Below, one piece after another: positions 17,728-27,803 of a stretch of DNA of 64,000 bases (its first letter is position 1; each line of letters starts with the position of its first letter). The stretch covers positions 70,310 to 134,309 of the forward strand of contig CAVPXS010000003.1 in assembly GCA_963709775.1 (NCBI GenBank), written 5' to 3'. The position numbers and the translations under genes are program-made. The DNA is from Salinimicrobium sp963709775 (GTDB taxonomy: Bacteria; Bacteroidota; Bacteroidia; Flavobacteriales; Flavobacteriaceae). The notes beneath the pieces were generated by a model. It was not told the DNA's origin and made no database searches. It saw nothing but the letters and a program-made list of their open reading frames with translations.

Positions 17728-20421
17728 TTGCGAACAAAGATACTTTACATACTTTCCTGCTGTATTTTTTTGCTTTCTTTAGCCTCAAAATCCACAGCAC
17801 AGGAAATTAAAACCAAAGAAGGTATCCGCATCCCTGCAGAACGTGAGCCTGTACAACCCATTCAGGATTCTATAAAAATAGAAGCTCCAATTCCTGTAAT
17901 TACACTTACTCCACAAGATACTGTACGACCCAAACGGGAAATGCTGGCCGATAGAGTTGTTTATACTGCAGAAGACTACATGCGCCTGAGTCCACGTGAA
18001 AACAGGATATACCTTTATAATAATGCCGAAGTGACCTATGGGGATATCAACATCACCGCAGGAAGGATCATTCTCGACAATGAACGCAATGAAGTTTATG
18101 CCTACGGAATTGTAGATACGGCAGGAGTTTACACCCAAAAACCGGTATTCACGCAGGCCCAGAATGTGGTGCGCCCGGATTCTATTCGTTTCAATTTTGA
18201 TTCTGAAAAAGCCCTCGTCTTCAATTCCCGAACAGATCAGGGAGAATTTAAAGTGCTCGGTCAAATCACAAAGCGTGAAAATGACTCGGTGTATTACATG
18301 AAAAATGTGAGGTTTACCACCTCCCCTAATGAAGAAAACCCCGATTATTATTTTTATGCCAGAAGGATCAAGTTGGTGCCCGATAAAAAGATAGTCTCCG
18401 GCCTGGTGAATATGTACATTGCCGATGTCCCTACTCCTTTAGGTCTTCCGTTTGGCTATTTCCCAATGACCGATGAACAGACTTCAGGAATTATATTTCC
18501 ATCATTCGGGGATGACAACAACCGCGGATTCTTCCTGCAAAATGGAGGTTATTATTTTGCAATTAACGATTATGTAGATCTAACGGTGCTGGGAGATTAT
18601 TACACTAACGGGAGCTACGGGTTAAAAATGGAATCTTCTTATGCCCTGCGTTATAGATTTAGGGGTAACCTCAGCTTTAGATATGAAAAGCAAATAAACA
18701 GTGAAAGAGGTTTTCCCGATTTTTCTGAAGGTACTATTTACAACCTGCGCTGGAACCACTCCCAGGATTCAAAGGCAAATCCTTCTTCAAGGTTCTCGGC
18801 AGCCGTGAACCTGGGTAGTAGTGACTATTACCAGGCCTCTACCAACCAAATGAACACCGGGAACAGGTTGACAAACACATTAACTTCTTCGGTTTCTTAT
18901 TCTAAAACATTCAATATTGAGCCGCAGGTAAACCTCAGCATCACTGCCACACACAGCCAGAACACCAATACCAATCAAATAAATATGACCCTGCCAACAG
19001 TGCAGGCAAGTATGGCGAGAGTTTATCCTTTCGAGCCAAAGGTGGGTTCCAAAAAGGGGATTATTGAGAATATAAATTTCCAGTACAACTTTCGGGGCGA
19101 GAACAGATTCCAGACCACAGACTCGCTTTTTTTCAAACCTGAAATGTTTAAAGATGCCGTATTTGGCGCACAGCACACTATTCCGCTTACCACAAACTTT
19201 AAATTATTCAACTACTTAAGCGTAAGTGCGGGGACAAATTACACCGAGTCGTGGGTTTTCCAAACCTTCGAAAGATCTTATGATGAGGAAGCCCGCCTGG
19301 AGGTTATAGATACTGTAAGTGGTTTTGACTCTTATCGCACCTACAATTTCAACACCAGTATAGGAACTACCATTTATGGGATGAAAACCTTTAGCGGTGA
19401 TGGTAAGTATCAGGCAATTCGCCACGTGATGCGCCCTTCTATTAGCTATAATATCAATCCGGGATTTGATTACTATTACGATCAATATGTCATCCCCGGG
19501 ACAGAGGAACAGGAAGAACGTGTTGTGGATTATTCTCGATTTCAGGGTACCCTATATGGACCTCCGGGAAAAACCTTTTCCAGTTCCATTGGCCTGTCGT
19601 TAAGTAATACTTTTGAAGCTAAGGTGAAAGATTCCGTAGATGCCGAACCACGGAAGGTAAAACTGCTAAATAATTTCAATATTAGTACTTCCTACAATCT
19701 TGCAGGAGATTCACTAAAGCTCTCCCCTATTAGCATACGCGGAAGTATCCCGGTTGTACAGAACAAGCTGGATATCAATTTTGGAAGCAACCTTGATATT
19801 TATGCTTTAAACAACGACAACCGCCGCATTGATAAATTAAATATTGAAAATGGCGGAAGTCTCTTCAGGCTCACTAATGCAAACGTAAGTTTTGGATATT
19901 CTTTCTCGAGCAAGGATTTTTCGGGCGGGAAAGAAAATGTCAACAGGCTTGAAAATCAAACCTTCAGAAATGGAGGAAGACCCGATGACCTCTTTGGAAA
20001 AGACATGGACATCGATGGTACTTTTTATGACGAGAAAGAAACTGATATGCCCAATGAAGAGGAGAACGAAAACTCATGGTACAATTTTGAGATACCGTGG
20101 AACCTTAGGCTGGCTTATGCTATGAACTACAGTAACAGTGCAAGACAAAATGAGATTTCTTCACATTCCCTTATGTTCTCGGGAGATGTGGAATTTTCTC
20201 CGAAATGGACTGTTGGTGCCTCTTCAGGTTATGATTTTGTAAATACCGGTTTCACGTACACCCAGTTGCGTTTTGCACGGGATCTTGAAAGCTGGAGAAT
20301 GACCTTTAGCTGGACTCCTTTCGGAGTTTATAAGCAGTGGAATTTCTTTATAGGGATCAAGTCTTCCTTGTTGAGGGATATTAAATATGAAAAAAGGAGA
20401 GAAAGAGACAGAAGTTTATAA
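17728..20421 (+). CDS. lptD: LPS-assembly protein LptD (OstA-like plus barrel)
   Basis: An 897-residue outer-membrane protein that inserts lipopolysaccharide into the outer leaflet. Residues 1-24 are a signal peptide (LSCCIFLLSLASKSTAQ). Residues about 70-230 form an OstA/LptA-like beta-jellyroll. From about 230 onward there are many beta strands of a large barrel, with blocks such as LGLPFGYFPMTDEQTSG. An acidic linker (KETDMPNEEENENSW) precedes the last strands. The start is TTG at 17728: an in-frame TAA lies just upstream at 17719 and no ATG fits the signal peptide. ridA follows 13 bases downstream. Confidence 0.93.
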   Translation: MRTKILYILSCCIFLLSLASKSTAQEIKTKEGIRIPAEREPVQPIQDSIKIEAPIPVITLTPQDTVRPKREMLADRVVYTAEDYMRLSPRENRIYLYNNAEVTYGDINITAGRIILDNERNEVYAYGIVDTAGVYTQKPVFTQAQNVVRPDSIRFNFDSEKALVFNSRTDQGEFKVLGQITKRENDSVYYMKNVRFTTSPNEENPDYYFYARRIKLVPDKKIVSGLVNMYIADVPTPLGLPFGYFPMTDEQTSGIIFPSFGDDNNRGFFLQNGGYYFAINDYVDLTVLGDYYTNGSYGLKMESSYALRYRFRGNLSFRYEKQINSERGFPDFSEGTIYNLRWNHSQDSKANPSSRFSAAVNLGSSDYYQASTNQMNTGNRLTNTLTSSVSYSKTFNIEPQVNLSITATHSQNTNTNQINMTLPTVQASMARVYPFEPKVGSKKGIIENINFQYNFRGENRFQTTDSLFFKPEMFKDAVFGAQHTIPLTTNFKLFNYLSVSAGTNYTESWVFQTFERSYDEEARLEVIDTVSGFDSYRTYNFNTSIGTTIYGMKTFSGDGKYQAIRHVMRPSISYNINPGFDYYYDQYVIPGTEEQEERVVDYSRFQGTLYGPPGKTFSSSIGLSLSNTFEAKVKDSVDAEPRKVKLLNNFNISTSYNLAGDSLKLSPISIRGSIPVVQNKLDINFGSNLDIYALNNDNRRIDKLNIENGGSLFRLTNANVSFGYSFSSKDFSGGKENVNRLENQTFRNGGRPDDLFGKDMDIDGTFYDEKETDMPNEEENENSWYNFEIPWNLRLAYAMNYSNSARQNEISSHSLMFSGDVEFSPKWTVGASSGYDFVNTGFTYTQLRFARDLESWRMTFSWTPFGVYKQWNFFIGIKSSLLRDIKYEKRRERDRSL

Positions 20422-20434
20422 AAGCTAAAAAATT

Positions 20435-20815
20435 ATGAAAACCATCATTCAAACCAAAGATGCTCCGGCACCAATAGGAGCTTACAACCAGGCTGTTTTA
20501 AGCGGAAACACTTTATATATTTCGGGACAGATCGCAATTAATCCCGTTAACGGGGAACTGGAACAGAAAAATATTGAAGAGGAGACAGAACAGGTAATGC
20601 GCAACCTCAAAGCCATACTGGCTGCAGCCGAAATGGACTTTGAAAATGTGGTGAAGAGCTCAATCTTCATAAGTGACATGAATAATTTCGCCAGGATCAA
20701 TGGTGTTTATTCCAAATATTTTGAAGAAGCGACAGCCCCGGCACGGGAAACTGTGGAGGTGGCGAATCTTCCAAAGTTTGTGAATGTGGAAATAAGTATG
20801 ATCGCAGTTAAGTAA
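20435..20815 (+). CDS. ridA: RidA-family reactive enamine/imine deaminase
   Basis: A 126-residue protein of the RidA/YjgF/UK114 family, which hydrolyses reactive 2-aminoacrylate and related imines in the cytoplasm. Visible family traits are the N-terminal APAPIGAYNQAV, the substrate-pocket Arg in TAPARETVEVANLP, and the C-terminal VEISMIAV. Length is standard. It follows lptD by 13 bases and ends at a strong terminator, so it is probably co-transcribed. Confidence 0.95.
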   Translation: MKTIIQTKDAPAPIGAYNQAVLSGNTLYISGQIAINPVNGELEQKNIEEETEQVMRNLKAILAAAEMDFENVVKSSIFISDMNNFARINGVYSKYFEEATAPARETVEVANLPKFVNVEISMIAVK

Positions 20816-20846
20816 AGATAATAACAAAGATCAAAAATGAATATGA

Positions 20847-20879
20847 CAGGGGCTCAAAAATGGCATTTTTGAGCCCCTG
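20847..20879 (+). terminator. bidirectional terminator, same AAAAATG-N-CATTTTT core
   Basis: A perfect 16-bp inverted repeat around one central base: CAGGGGCTC, AAAAATG, G, CATTTTT, GAGCCCCTG, then a T-rich tail. It lies between the convergent ridA and tamB genes. Confidence 0.9.
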
Positions 20880-20884
20880 TTCTT

Positions 20885-23800
20885 TTATATATCGTCGGCA
20901 CCGGGGAACCGGATATAATCTGGCGCAAGACTCTTCTGTTTCTCAACCGGACCTTCTTCCTCTTCCTCTTTTATGGCTGAGCTCGAGATTTCCCTGTCTA
21001 CAACTTTTCGCAACAGTTCTTTAAAGGTATCAAAATCCACCTGGTAAGACAGTCCAACTCCCTGGGTGAAGCCCAGTTCCTCTCCCAGGTACTGAATATT
21101 GTTTTCCCTGTTAAAGATCTTCGCTCGCAGGTTCCCTTCTTCATTTAACAGAAATTCGATCTCCAGGTTACCAACAATTACTGTTTCGGTAACACCTCCT
21201 ACAGGCACTCCCACCTGGCCGTTGATAAGTACCCGTTCACTTATCTGCGTGGAAAGGGTGACTCCAAACCGGTCGGCCATTGATTGTTCCGGAGTTCGGG
21301 AACCCTGTTCATAATTAAGTCCAACTTCAAATACACCTCCATCGTCTCCCACCAAACTGCTAAACAGCCCTGAAGATGCACTTTGGAAAACCCCTCCTAA
21401 AATGGCACTTCCGGCACTCCCTCCAAATACGTCGGGGGTATAAAATTGTCCCAGGGCCAACAGGGAGAACGCCTGGGCTTCACTATTACCACTGGTTTCA
21501 ATCTTATATTCCAGTTCAGACCTTACCGTCGAAGCAACATTAGGATATTCCAGGTCAAATGAAAAGTCGGGTTGTACCAGTTCACCTTCCAGATTGATCA
21601 CTACTTCTACCGGTATTCTTCGGCTAATCCCCGGGTTGTCCAGGATGATCGAAGGGTTGGCATGAGCTTCGTAAACAGCGCTTATGTTAAGGTCGGCAAG
21701 TGCAGGGTTACCATTCCAGTTGATACTTCCTCCCGGTCTCACTTCAAATCGTTTTTGAAGCGCCCCGTAATTAAAAATATATTCTCCTGTGTTTGCAATA
21801 AAGTCACCCCACATATTGAATTTTCCCAGGGTATTGATCTCAATTAGCAAAGTACCTGCTCCTCTTCCCCGAAGTATACTTCCGTCAATATCCAGTTCCA
21901 CCAAAGCATCATTGGTGACATCCAGATCAAAGTTGAGTTCCAGACCTTTCACCTCCTGGAATTCCAGTTCTTCCCCTGCCAGGCGTGCAGCCTTCTCTTC
22001 GGGACTTAAAAAGTGGATAAAAGAGTTGTCTCCAATACTTTCAGAATCATTTATTGGGATTTTAAAAACCGTTCCTCTACGTGTGGCTGCTATCACATCA
22101 ATTACAAGTTCTGAAGTGGGGCCGTAAATAGAAGCATTTCCCCCAATGAACGCGGTACCATAGTAAAGGGCCTCCTCGTCATATTCGGTGTCCAGCACTA
22201 AAAGACGATCGGTGGAAATGTTCAATCCTAAAATCCAGTCTCTAAAGTTTGTATGTGAAATAGTGCCATCAAGAATACCCTTTGTATTGTATTTGGTATC
22301 GGTAATTCCAATCTCATCAAAATTAAATTGCTGCTGAGTCAAATTCACCACGGCTCCTTCTTCAAAGGCGTAATCCACTTCAAGATAAGGAACAGACAGG
22401 CCGGCATTATCAAGAAAAAGCCTACCCTCTATTTCAGGATTTCGGTAGTCTCCCGAAATATAGGCTTCTCCCGAAACCAGCCCCCTTATATTACTAATGA
22501 CATCCTTCCCCAACGGACTAAAAGCTGCCATGTTGAAATTTTTAAGATCTACATCCAGGGCAATTTCAGGAGAATCCTCTTCGACAGAGATTTCTCCAAT
22601 AGCCGAAAGTGATTCCAATCCGTCATTTCTAAGGGATGTATTGACATTATAGAGACTTAGATCCCGATTGCCCATTACGTCCAGGTTAAGAATTCCCAGC
22701 ATCTGGTCATTAAGAGTGAGATCATTTACTGTAAGAGAGGTGTTAGGGTAGTAAGCACCATCCTGCTGCAAAAGGTTCAGCGAACCGTTTACTATCCCTC
22801 CCATTTCCAGGCTTGGAATTTCGGGGGTGATCTTGTACAGGTCCACGTTGTCAAACTCCATTTGAAAATCCTTATAGGTAGAATCCCGCATAACCCCTGC
22901 GAGCCGAATTTCCTCATTTTCATGACTAAGCACAAGGGAGTCAATTACTACATCATTAAATCCTTTAGAGAAAATTATCCTGTTGGACCTGTTTCCCTCC
23001 TCATTAAGGCGCCAAACACTTTCCTTGAATTTTAAGTCTGAAGGTTGTAAGCCAACTACAGAATTATTATTCTCATTAATGGTGTGGTACAAATTCAGGT
23101 TAAACTCATCGTTACTTTTTGGACCACCTTTAAATTCCGATCGCATAAAGAGCGTATCGTTAAGCGTAACATTAATAAGATTGAAATCTTTTATATTATA
23201 AAAGCTGGTCGCAACACTGTCAATTTCAATAAAGGTATTGAAAAGCGGATTCGAGTTATCTACCTGAATATTAACCTTTTCAAACAGGTTATCGAAAGCT
23301 TCTATTTGAGGGGATCGAAAAGCTAATCGAAACTCAGATTCATCAGATTCCACACTTCCGCGGATGAAGGTATTGGGCGCCAGTGCAATTTCCGGATAAA
23401 ATACTTCTACGATCTTATTGTAAATATCAAAATCAAAATTGAGGTACTGGTCGGTTGTGATCTTATTGGGGCGATAGTTAGTGTAAAGACTTCCCACCGC
23501 ATTCTCGACCAGGGCAGGAACTTCTGTAATATCAAATATTCCTTCTATGGTACCATTAATAACATCTGGAGAATTCACTTCTATAGTTCTTACAGGCCCA
23601 TCAAAATCTGAAGTTATTTCCAGATCCTTGAACATATAGGTGTCATTATCATTCTTATAAGAAGTATTCAGAAGATAGATTTCTCCTTCAAAATTGTTAA
23701 GGTTGGTGCCTTCAATGTTCATGATGACATCCCCCTGAAAATTAGAGATACTGTCGCGTTGAACAAGATTTAAAGCAGCCAGATCGGCATGCGCCACCGA

Positions 23801-25270
23801 GGCTTCAAAATCATACACATTGATATCGGCAGAAAAATCTGCGAGCCCGTTAAATTCCATTCGAAGATTAGGATCCAGAGAGATCACATTTCCGTTGAAA
23901 AGAGGAGCTTTTAATGTACCCCGCAGCTTGAGGTTATTATAGGCGTAATCTTTAAACACGAGCTTTGAAATACTTCCCTGCACCTGGGTGTTAAGAGTCT
24001 CGGTGGTAAAACCTCTCCCGTCAAAAGTGACATTTAAGGAGGTGGTTCCCAGATCCTGCACATTGGCCAGCCGCCCAACATTGAAATCGCGTACCACCAG
24101 GCGACCTTTATAGGAAGTGATCACGCCTTCCCCAAAGCCTTTCATTTGCAGGTCTACCTGGGCTGTTCCCAATTGTGAGAACAGGTTAGCATCTGTAGAC
24201 AAAGAATTTTCTGAAACAAAAATATCCCCCTCGAGCTGAACGTTCCCCAACTCCCTTAGTTCTTTTGGCAGTTTATCCCGCAATAAACCCGGGAGTAGAT
24301 TAATAAGATCATAATAATTAGTGGAAAGATTGGTGATCTCTCCATTTAACGAAAACTCATCCTCCTGTGAGGACAAGGAATTTGTGATTTGCAGGTCTCC
24401 TTCAAGACGGGTACGGTCAAGGCCGTTCATTTTAAGGTCGACCAGCATAAAATCATTTAAAATTCCGTCAAGCGTGGTAGAAATATTGATCTTTTGGTCC
24501 TTCCCGAATTTGTCGTAAAATGGCTCCAGGTCATTAGTAGAGATGGTTGATGGCCTTAGGGTCATTTCAACAGGCACCTTATTTATAAAGCCGGCAAAAC
24601 CATTGGTAATATCAAAACGAATGTCCGAATCAATTTTCGAATAAGGAGTTTCGATCTGGAGATCTTCCAGGACCATTTCTTCGGAAGTATAGCCGAAATT
24701 AGTACTTAAATGATCCACCCGGATTCCCCTGTTTTCAAACCCGGAAAGCCTTTCAATATCTACATAAACATCTGAATTTTCCACCAGAAGATCGCTGGCC
24801 AAAATGTTTAGATCATCTAAATTGATTACTTCAGGCGTATTTAAATTTTGATTTATGTAGCTAAATTCTCCATCAACTACTTCCAGCCTGGCAACGGTAA
24901 GCATAAAAGGAGTCGGCTCCTTCTTTTTCTGAGTTTTCAGCTTATTCAGAAAGATATTCAGATTATCCCGCTCCTCCCCTTCATAAACTTTCATATGCAT
25001 GGAAAGTTCCCGTGCCGTGGTAGCTCCCAGAGTTGGATTATTGTTATAAATACTTCTTAGACTGGTAGCCGAAGTTTTTATTCTTTCAGAAAAAATAAGG
25101 GTGTCCTGGTGGTGGTCGAGGATCAAGACATCCTTCAAATTAAGCTTCCCACTATAAGTGAGACCTACCCGCCCTATCCTAATATCCACATCTTTAGATT
25201 CTTTAAGGGAATCTGTGATTTTTCGTGCAACAAAAGTTTGTACAGAGGGAATGGAAAATACTATCAACAA
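20885..25270 (-). CDS. tamB: TamB-like translocation/assembly (AsmA-related) envelope protein
   Basis: A protein of at least 1,461 residues, anchored by one N-terminal helix and then an extremely long run of beta strands (DUF490 at the C-terminus). This is typical of TamB and other bridge proteins that span the periplasm and help outer-membrane assembly or lipid transfer. The stated start is TTG at 25270, but the frame is open to 25387. Upstream codons encode basic residues and a clear hydrophobic helix (LGKTLLSLLLIFIILLIV). The true N-terminus is therefore probably upstream and uses a non-ATG codon, or a base is wrong there. It diverges from tsaD. Confidence 0.88.
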   Translation of the reverse strand: MLIVFSIPSVQTFVARKITDSLKESKDVDIRIGRVGLTYSGKLNLKDVLILDHHQDTLIFSERIKTSATSLRSIYNNNPTLGATTARELSMHMKVYEGEERDNLNIFLNKLKTQKKKEPTPFMLTVARLEVVDGEFSYINQNLNTPEVINLDDLNILASDLLVENSDVYVDIERLSGFENRGIRVDHLSTNFGYTSEEMVLEDLQIETPYSKIDSDIRFDITNGFAGFINKVPVEMTLRPSTISTNDLEPFYDKFGKDQKINISTTLDGILNDFMLVDLKMNGLDRTRLEGDLQITNSLSSQEDEFSLNGEITNLSTNYYDLINLLPGLLRDKLPKELRELGNVQLEGDIFVSENSLSTDANLFSQLGTAQVDLQMKGFGEGVITSYKGRLVVRDFNVGRLANVQDLGTTSLNVTFDGRGFTTETLNTQVQGSISKLVFKDYAYNNLKLRGTLKAPLFNGNVISLDPNLRMEFNGLADFSADINVYDFEASVAHADLAALNLVQRDSISNFQGDVIMNIEGTNLNNFEGEIYLLNTSYKNDNDTYMFKDLEITSDFDGPVRTIEVNSPDVINGTIEGIFDITEVPALVENAVGSLYTNYRPNKITTDQYLNFDFDIYNKIVEVFYPEIALAPNTFIRGSVESDESEFRLAFRSPQIEAFDNLFEKVNIQVDNSNPLFNTFIEIDSVATSFYNIKDFNLINVTLNDTLFMRSEFKGGPKSNDEFNLNLYHTINENNNSVVGLQPSDLKFKESVWRLNEEGNRSNRIIFSKGFNDVVIDSLVLSHENEEIRLAGVMRDSTYKDFQMEFDNVDLYKITPEIPSLEMGGIVNGSLNLLQQDGAYYPNTSLTVNDLTLNDQMLGILNLDVMGNRDLSLYNVNTSLRNDGLESLSAIGEISVEEDSPEIALDVDLKNFNMAAFSPLGKDVISNIRGLVSGEAYISGDYRNPEIEGRLFLDNAGLSVPYLEVDYAFEEGAVVNLTQQQFNFDEIGITDTKYNTKGILDGTISHTNFRDWILGLNISTDRLLVLDTEYDEEALYYGTAFIGGNASIYGPTSELVIDVIAATRRGTVFKIPINDSESIGDNSFIHFLSPEEKAARLAGEELEFQEVKGLELNFDLDVTNDALVELDIDGSILRGRGAGTLLIEINTLGKFNMWGDFIANTGEYIFNYGALQKRFEVRPGGSINWNGNPALADLNISAVYEAHANPSIILDNPGISRRIPVEVVINLEGELVQPDFSFDLEYPNVASTVRSELEYKIETSGNSEAQAFSLLALGQFYTPDVFGGSAGSAILGGVFQSASSGLFSSLVGDDGGVFEVGLNYEQGSRTPEQSMADRFGVTLSTQISERVLINGQVGVPVGGVTETVIVGNLEIEFLLNEEGNLRAKIFNRENNIQYLGEELGFTQGVGLSYQVDFDTFKELLRKVVDREISSSAIKEEEEEGPVEKQKSLAPDYIRFPGADDI

Positions 25271-25393
25271 AATGATGAAAATCAGCAGCAGAGAGAGCAG
25301 CGTTTTACCTAGTATTTTCCAGAATTTTCTGATAGTTTTTTTAGTTATAACTTTGCGAACAATATTAACAATTTTCGGGCCTAAATACTAGGG

Positions 25394-26416
25394 ATGGCAG
25401 TACAAAATATTTACATACTCGGCATTGAATCATCCTGTGATGATACTGCTGCCGCAGTACTTCATAATGGTAAAATTTTATCTAATGTTGTTGCGACTCA
25501 AGAGGTCCATCAAAAGTACGGGGGTGTGGTGCCCGAGCTGGCTTCAAGAGCTCACCAACAGAACATTGTACCCGTAATTCATGAAGCTCTTTCCAGGGCC
25601 GGAGTTACGAAAGAAGATCTTTCTGCAATTGCTTTTACACGGGGTCCCGGTTTGATGGGTTCTCTTCTGGTAGGAACCTCTTTTGCAAAATCCCTGTCTT
25701 TAGGACTTAAGATCCCGCTTTTGGACGTTAACCACATGCAGGCTCACATCCTTGCCCACTTTATTGAGGAAGAGGATTTTCAAAAACCGCAATTTCCATT
25801 TCTTGCTCTAACGATTAGCGGGGGTCACACCCAGATCGTTAAAGTATCGGACTATTTTAAAATGGAAGTAATTGGAGAAACTCTAGACGATGCAGTGGGA
25901 GAAGCTTTTGATAAAAGTGCAAAGATCCTTGGTCTCCCCTATCCCGGCGGCCCTTTGGTAGATAAAAATGCTCAAAAAGGCAATCCTAAAGCTTTCCCTT
26001 TTCCCAAACCAAAAGTGGAAGGTTTGAACTTTAGCTTCAGCGGTTTAAAAACTTCTATTCTTTACTTTATTCAGAAACAGTTAAAGGAAGATCCGAAGTT
26101 TATTGAAGAAAACATTGAGGATATCTGCGCCTCAATTCAGCACACCATAATTAATATTCTTATGGATAAATTGAAAAAAGCAGTGAAACAAACAGGGATA
26201 AAAGAAATTGCCATTGCGGGAGGCGTATCGGCCAATAGCGGCATCAGGAAAACCCTTGTGGAAGCGCAGGCTAAGTACGGCTGGAAAACTTATATCCCAA
26301 AATTTGAATATACTACAGATAATGCAGCGATGATCGCCATTGCCGGCCATTATAAATTTATTTCTGAAGATTTTGCAGACCTTGGAGTGACCGCCAAAGC
26401 AAGAATTAAAATGTAA
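25394..26416 (+). CDS. tsaD: tRNA N6-adenosine threonylcarbamoyltransferase TsaD
   Basis: A 340-residue enzyme that, with TsaB and TsaE, places threonylcarbamoyl on A37 of ANN-decoding tRNAs. The kinase-like ASKHA fold is marked by GIESSCDDTAAAV, the metal-binding HMQAHILAHF, SGGHTQIV and GGVSANSGIR. Length is standard. It is the first of six co-directional genes with very small gaps (tsaD, rsmE, DUF4159, trmH, AI-2E, methyltransferase), an RNA-modification-rich run. Confidence 0.97.
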   Translation: MAVQNIYILGIESSCDDTAAAVLHNGKILSNVVATQEVHQKYGGVVPELASRAHQQNIVPVIHEALSRAGVTKEDLSAIAFTRGPGLMGSLLVGTSFAKSLSLGLKIPLLDVNHMQAHILAHFIEEEDFQKPQFPFLALTISGGHTQIVKVSDYFKMEVIGETLDDAVGEAFDKSAKILGLPYPGGPLVDKNAQKGNPKAFPFPKPKVEGLNFSFSGLKTSILYFIQKQLKEDPKFIEENIEDICASIQHTIINILMDKLKKAVKQTGIKEIAIAGGVSANSGIRKTLVEAQAKYGWKTYIPKFEYTTDNAAMIAIAGHYKFISEDFADLGVTAKARIKM

Positions 26417-26419
26417 ACC

Positions 26420-27133
26420 ATGCAGCTCTTTTTCCATCCTGAAGTAACTGAAGATCATAAGGAAGTCCGCTTTTCCAGGGAGGAGAGCAAACATATTGTG
26501 AAGGTGCTTCGCAAGCGTGAAGGAGACCGCCTACACCTCACCAACGGGAAAGGCTGGATCTTCGAAACAGAAATTACCCTGGCCGAAGCCAATAACTGTA
26601 CCGCCCGCATTTTAAAGACAGAAAAAGAGGCACCGGCATCATATCATTTACACCTGGCGGTTGCCCCTACAAAAATGAACGATCGTTATGAGTGGTTCCT
26701 GGAAAAAGCCACAGAAATAGGGATCCAGGAGATCACGCCTGTGATTTGTGATCACAGTGAACGAAAAGTAGTGAAATCTGAACGCTTTCAAAGAGTGATC
26801 CAGAGTGCTCTAAAGCAGTCCCTGCACACCAGGTTTCCGGTGTTGCATGAACCAATCAGTTTTAAGGATTTTATAGAGAAAGATCATCCTGAAGCGAGGT
26901 TTATTGCGCATTGTGAAGATTCCATGCCAAGAAAATTACTTTCAGGAAGTCTCAAAAAAGGCATTTCGGCGACAATTTTAATCGGGCCCGAAGGAGATTT
27001 CTCCCCCGAAGAGATCAAAATGGCAATAGAAGCAGGCTGGAAACCGGTAAGCCTTGGAAACAGCAGGTTAAGAACTGAAACTGCAGCTGTGGTGGCCTGC
27101 CATACAGCTGCATTGATCAATGAAGAAGAATAA
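26420..27133 (+). CDS. rsmE: 16S rRNA (uracil1498-N3)-methyltransferase RsmE
   Basis: A 237-residue SPOUT-class methyltransferase that makes m3U1498 in 16S rRNA. Knot-region motifs are clear: LIGPEGDFSPEEI and SLGNSRLRTETAAV. The N-terminal PUA-like part has the KHIVKVLRKREGD segment. It starts 3 bases after tsaD. Confidence 0.95.
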   Translation: MQLFFHPEVTEDHKEVRFSREESKHIVKVLRKREGDRLHLTNGKGWIFETEITLAEANNCTARILKTEKEAPASYHLHLAVAPTKMNDRYEWFLEKATEIGIQEITPVICDHSERKVVKSERFQRVIQSALKQSLHTRFPVLHEPISFKDFIEKDHPEARFIAHCEDSMPRKLLSGSLKKGISATILIGPEGDFSPEEIKMAIEAGWKPVSLGNSRLRTETAAVVACHTAALINEEE

Positions 27134-27158
27134 CATTCCTTTTTGCTATTTTAGAGAC

Positions 27159-27803
27159 ATGAATAAAGTGCTGCTATTTTTCCTATTTGCTTTTTTCGCC
27201 GTAAATCTACAGGCGCAACAGGTAGCAGTGCTCAAGTACGGCGGTGGGGGCGATTGGTACAGCAACCCTACAGCGGTTCCCAATCTTATACAGTTCAGCA
27301 ACCAAAATATTAAGACCTCAATTGATCCCCAACCCGGGGCGGTGGAACCGGGCAGTACAGACATTTTCCAGTATCCGTTGATCTTTATGACCGGGCATGG
27401 TAATGTGTTCTTTAGTGAAGAAGACGCATTAAATCTTCGGAATTACCTCCTGGGAGGAGGATTTTTGCACATCGATGACAATTACGGAATGAATGAATTC
27501 ATTCGGAGGGAACTTAAAAAAGTTTTTCCTGAAAAAGAGCTCGAGGAACTTCCCACTTCCCATCCCATTTTTTCTGCAGCATTTAATTATCCCAATGGCC
27601 TGCCAAAGATCCATGAACACGACGGGCTTCGTCCGCAAGCTTTTGGCATTTTTGAAAATGGAAGGCTTCTGTGCCTGTTCACCTTTGAAACCGACCTTAG
27701 CGATGGCTGGGAAGATCCACAGGTGCACAATGATCCAGAAGAAGTGAGATTAAAGGCCCTACGAATGGGTGCAAACATTGTAAAATTTGCTTTTTCCAAC
27801 TAA
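27159..27803 (+). CDS. DUF4159-domain exported protein
   Basis: I use the ATG at 27159, which gives a signal peptide (MNKVLLFFLFAFFAVNLQAQ); the longer frame from 27120 overlaps rsmE. The mature part fits DUF4159, a glutamine-amidotransferase-like fold domain found in Bacteroidota and other bacteria, with PLIFMTGHGNVFFSEED, GGFLHIDDNYGMNEFI and LPTSHPIF. No catalytic role is established. Its stop overlaps the start of the next gene by one base, so translation is probably coupled. Confidence 0.85.
   Translation: MNKVLLFFLFAFFAVNLQAQQVAVLKYGGGGDWYSNPTAVPNLIQFSNQNIKTSIDPQPGAVEPGSTDIFQYPLIFMTGHGNVFFSEEDALNLRNYLLGGGFLHIDDNYGMNEFIRRELKKVFPEKELEELPTSHPIFSAAFNYPNGLPKIHEHDGLRPQAFGIFENGRLLCLFTFETDLSDGWEDPQVHNDPEEVRLKALRMGANIVKFAFSN

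Noticed and set aside
17603..17800. N-terminal extension of the amidase
   Set aside because: It would overlap lptD and its promoter region, and it adds a second hydrophobic stretch before a complete signal peptide.
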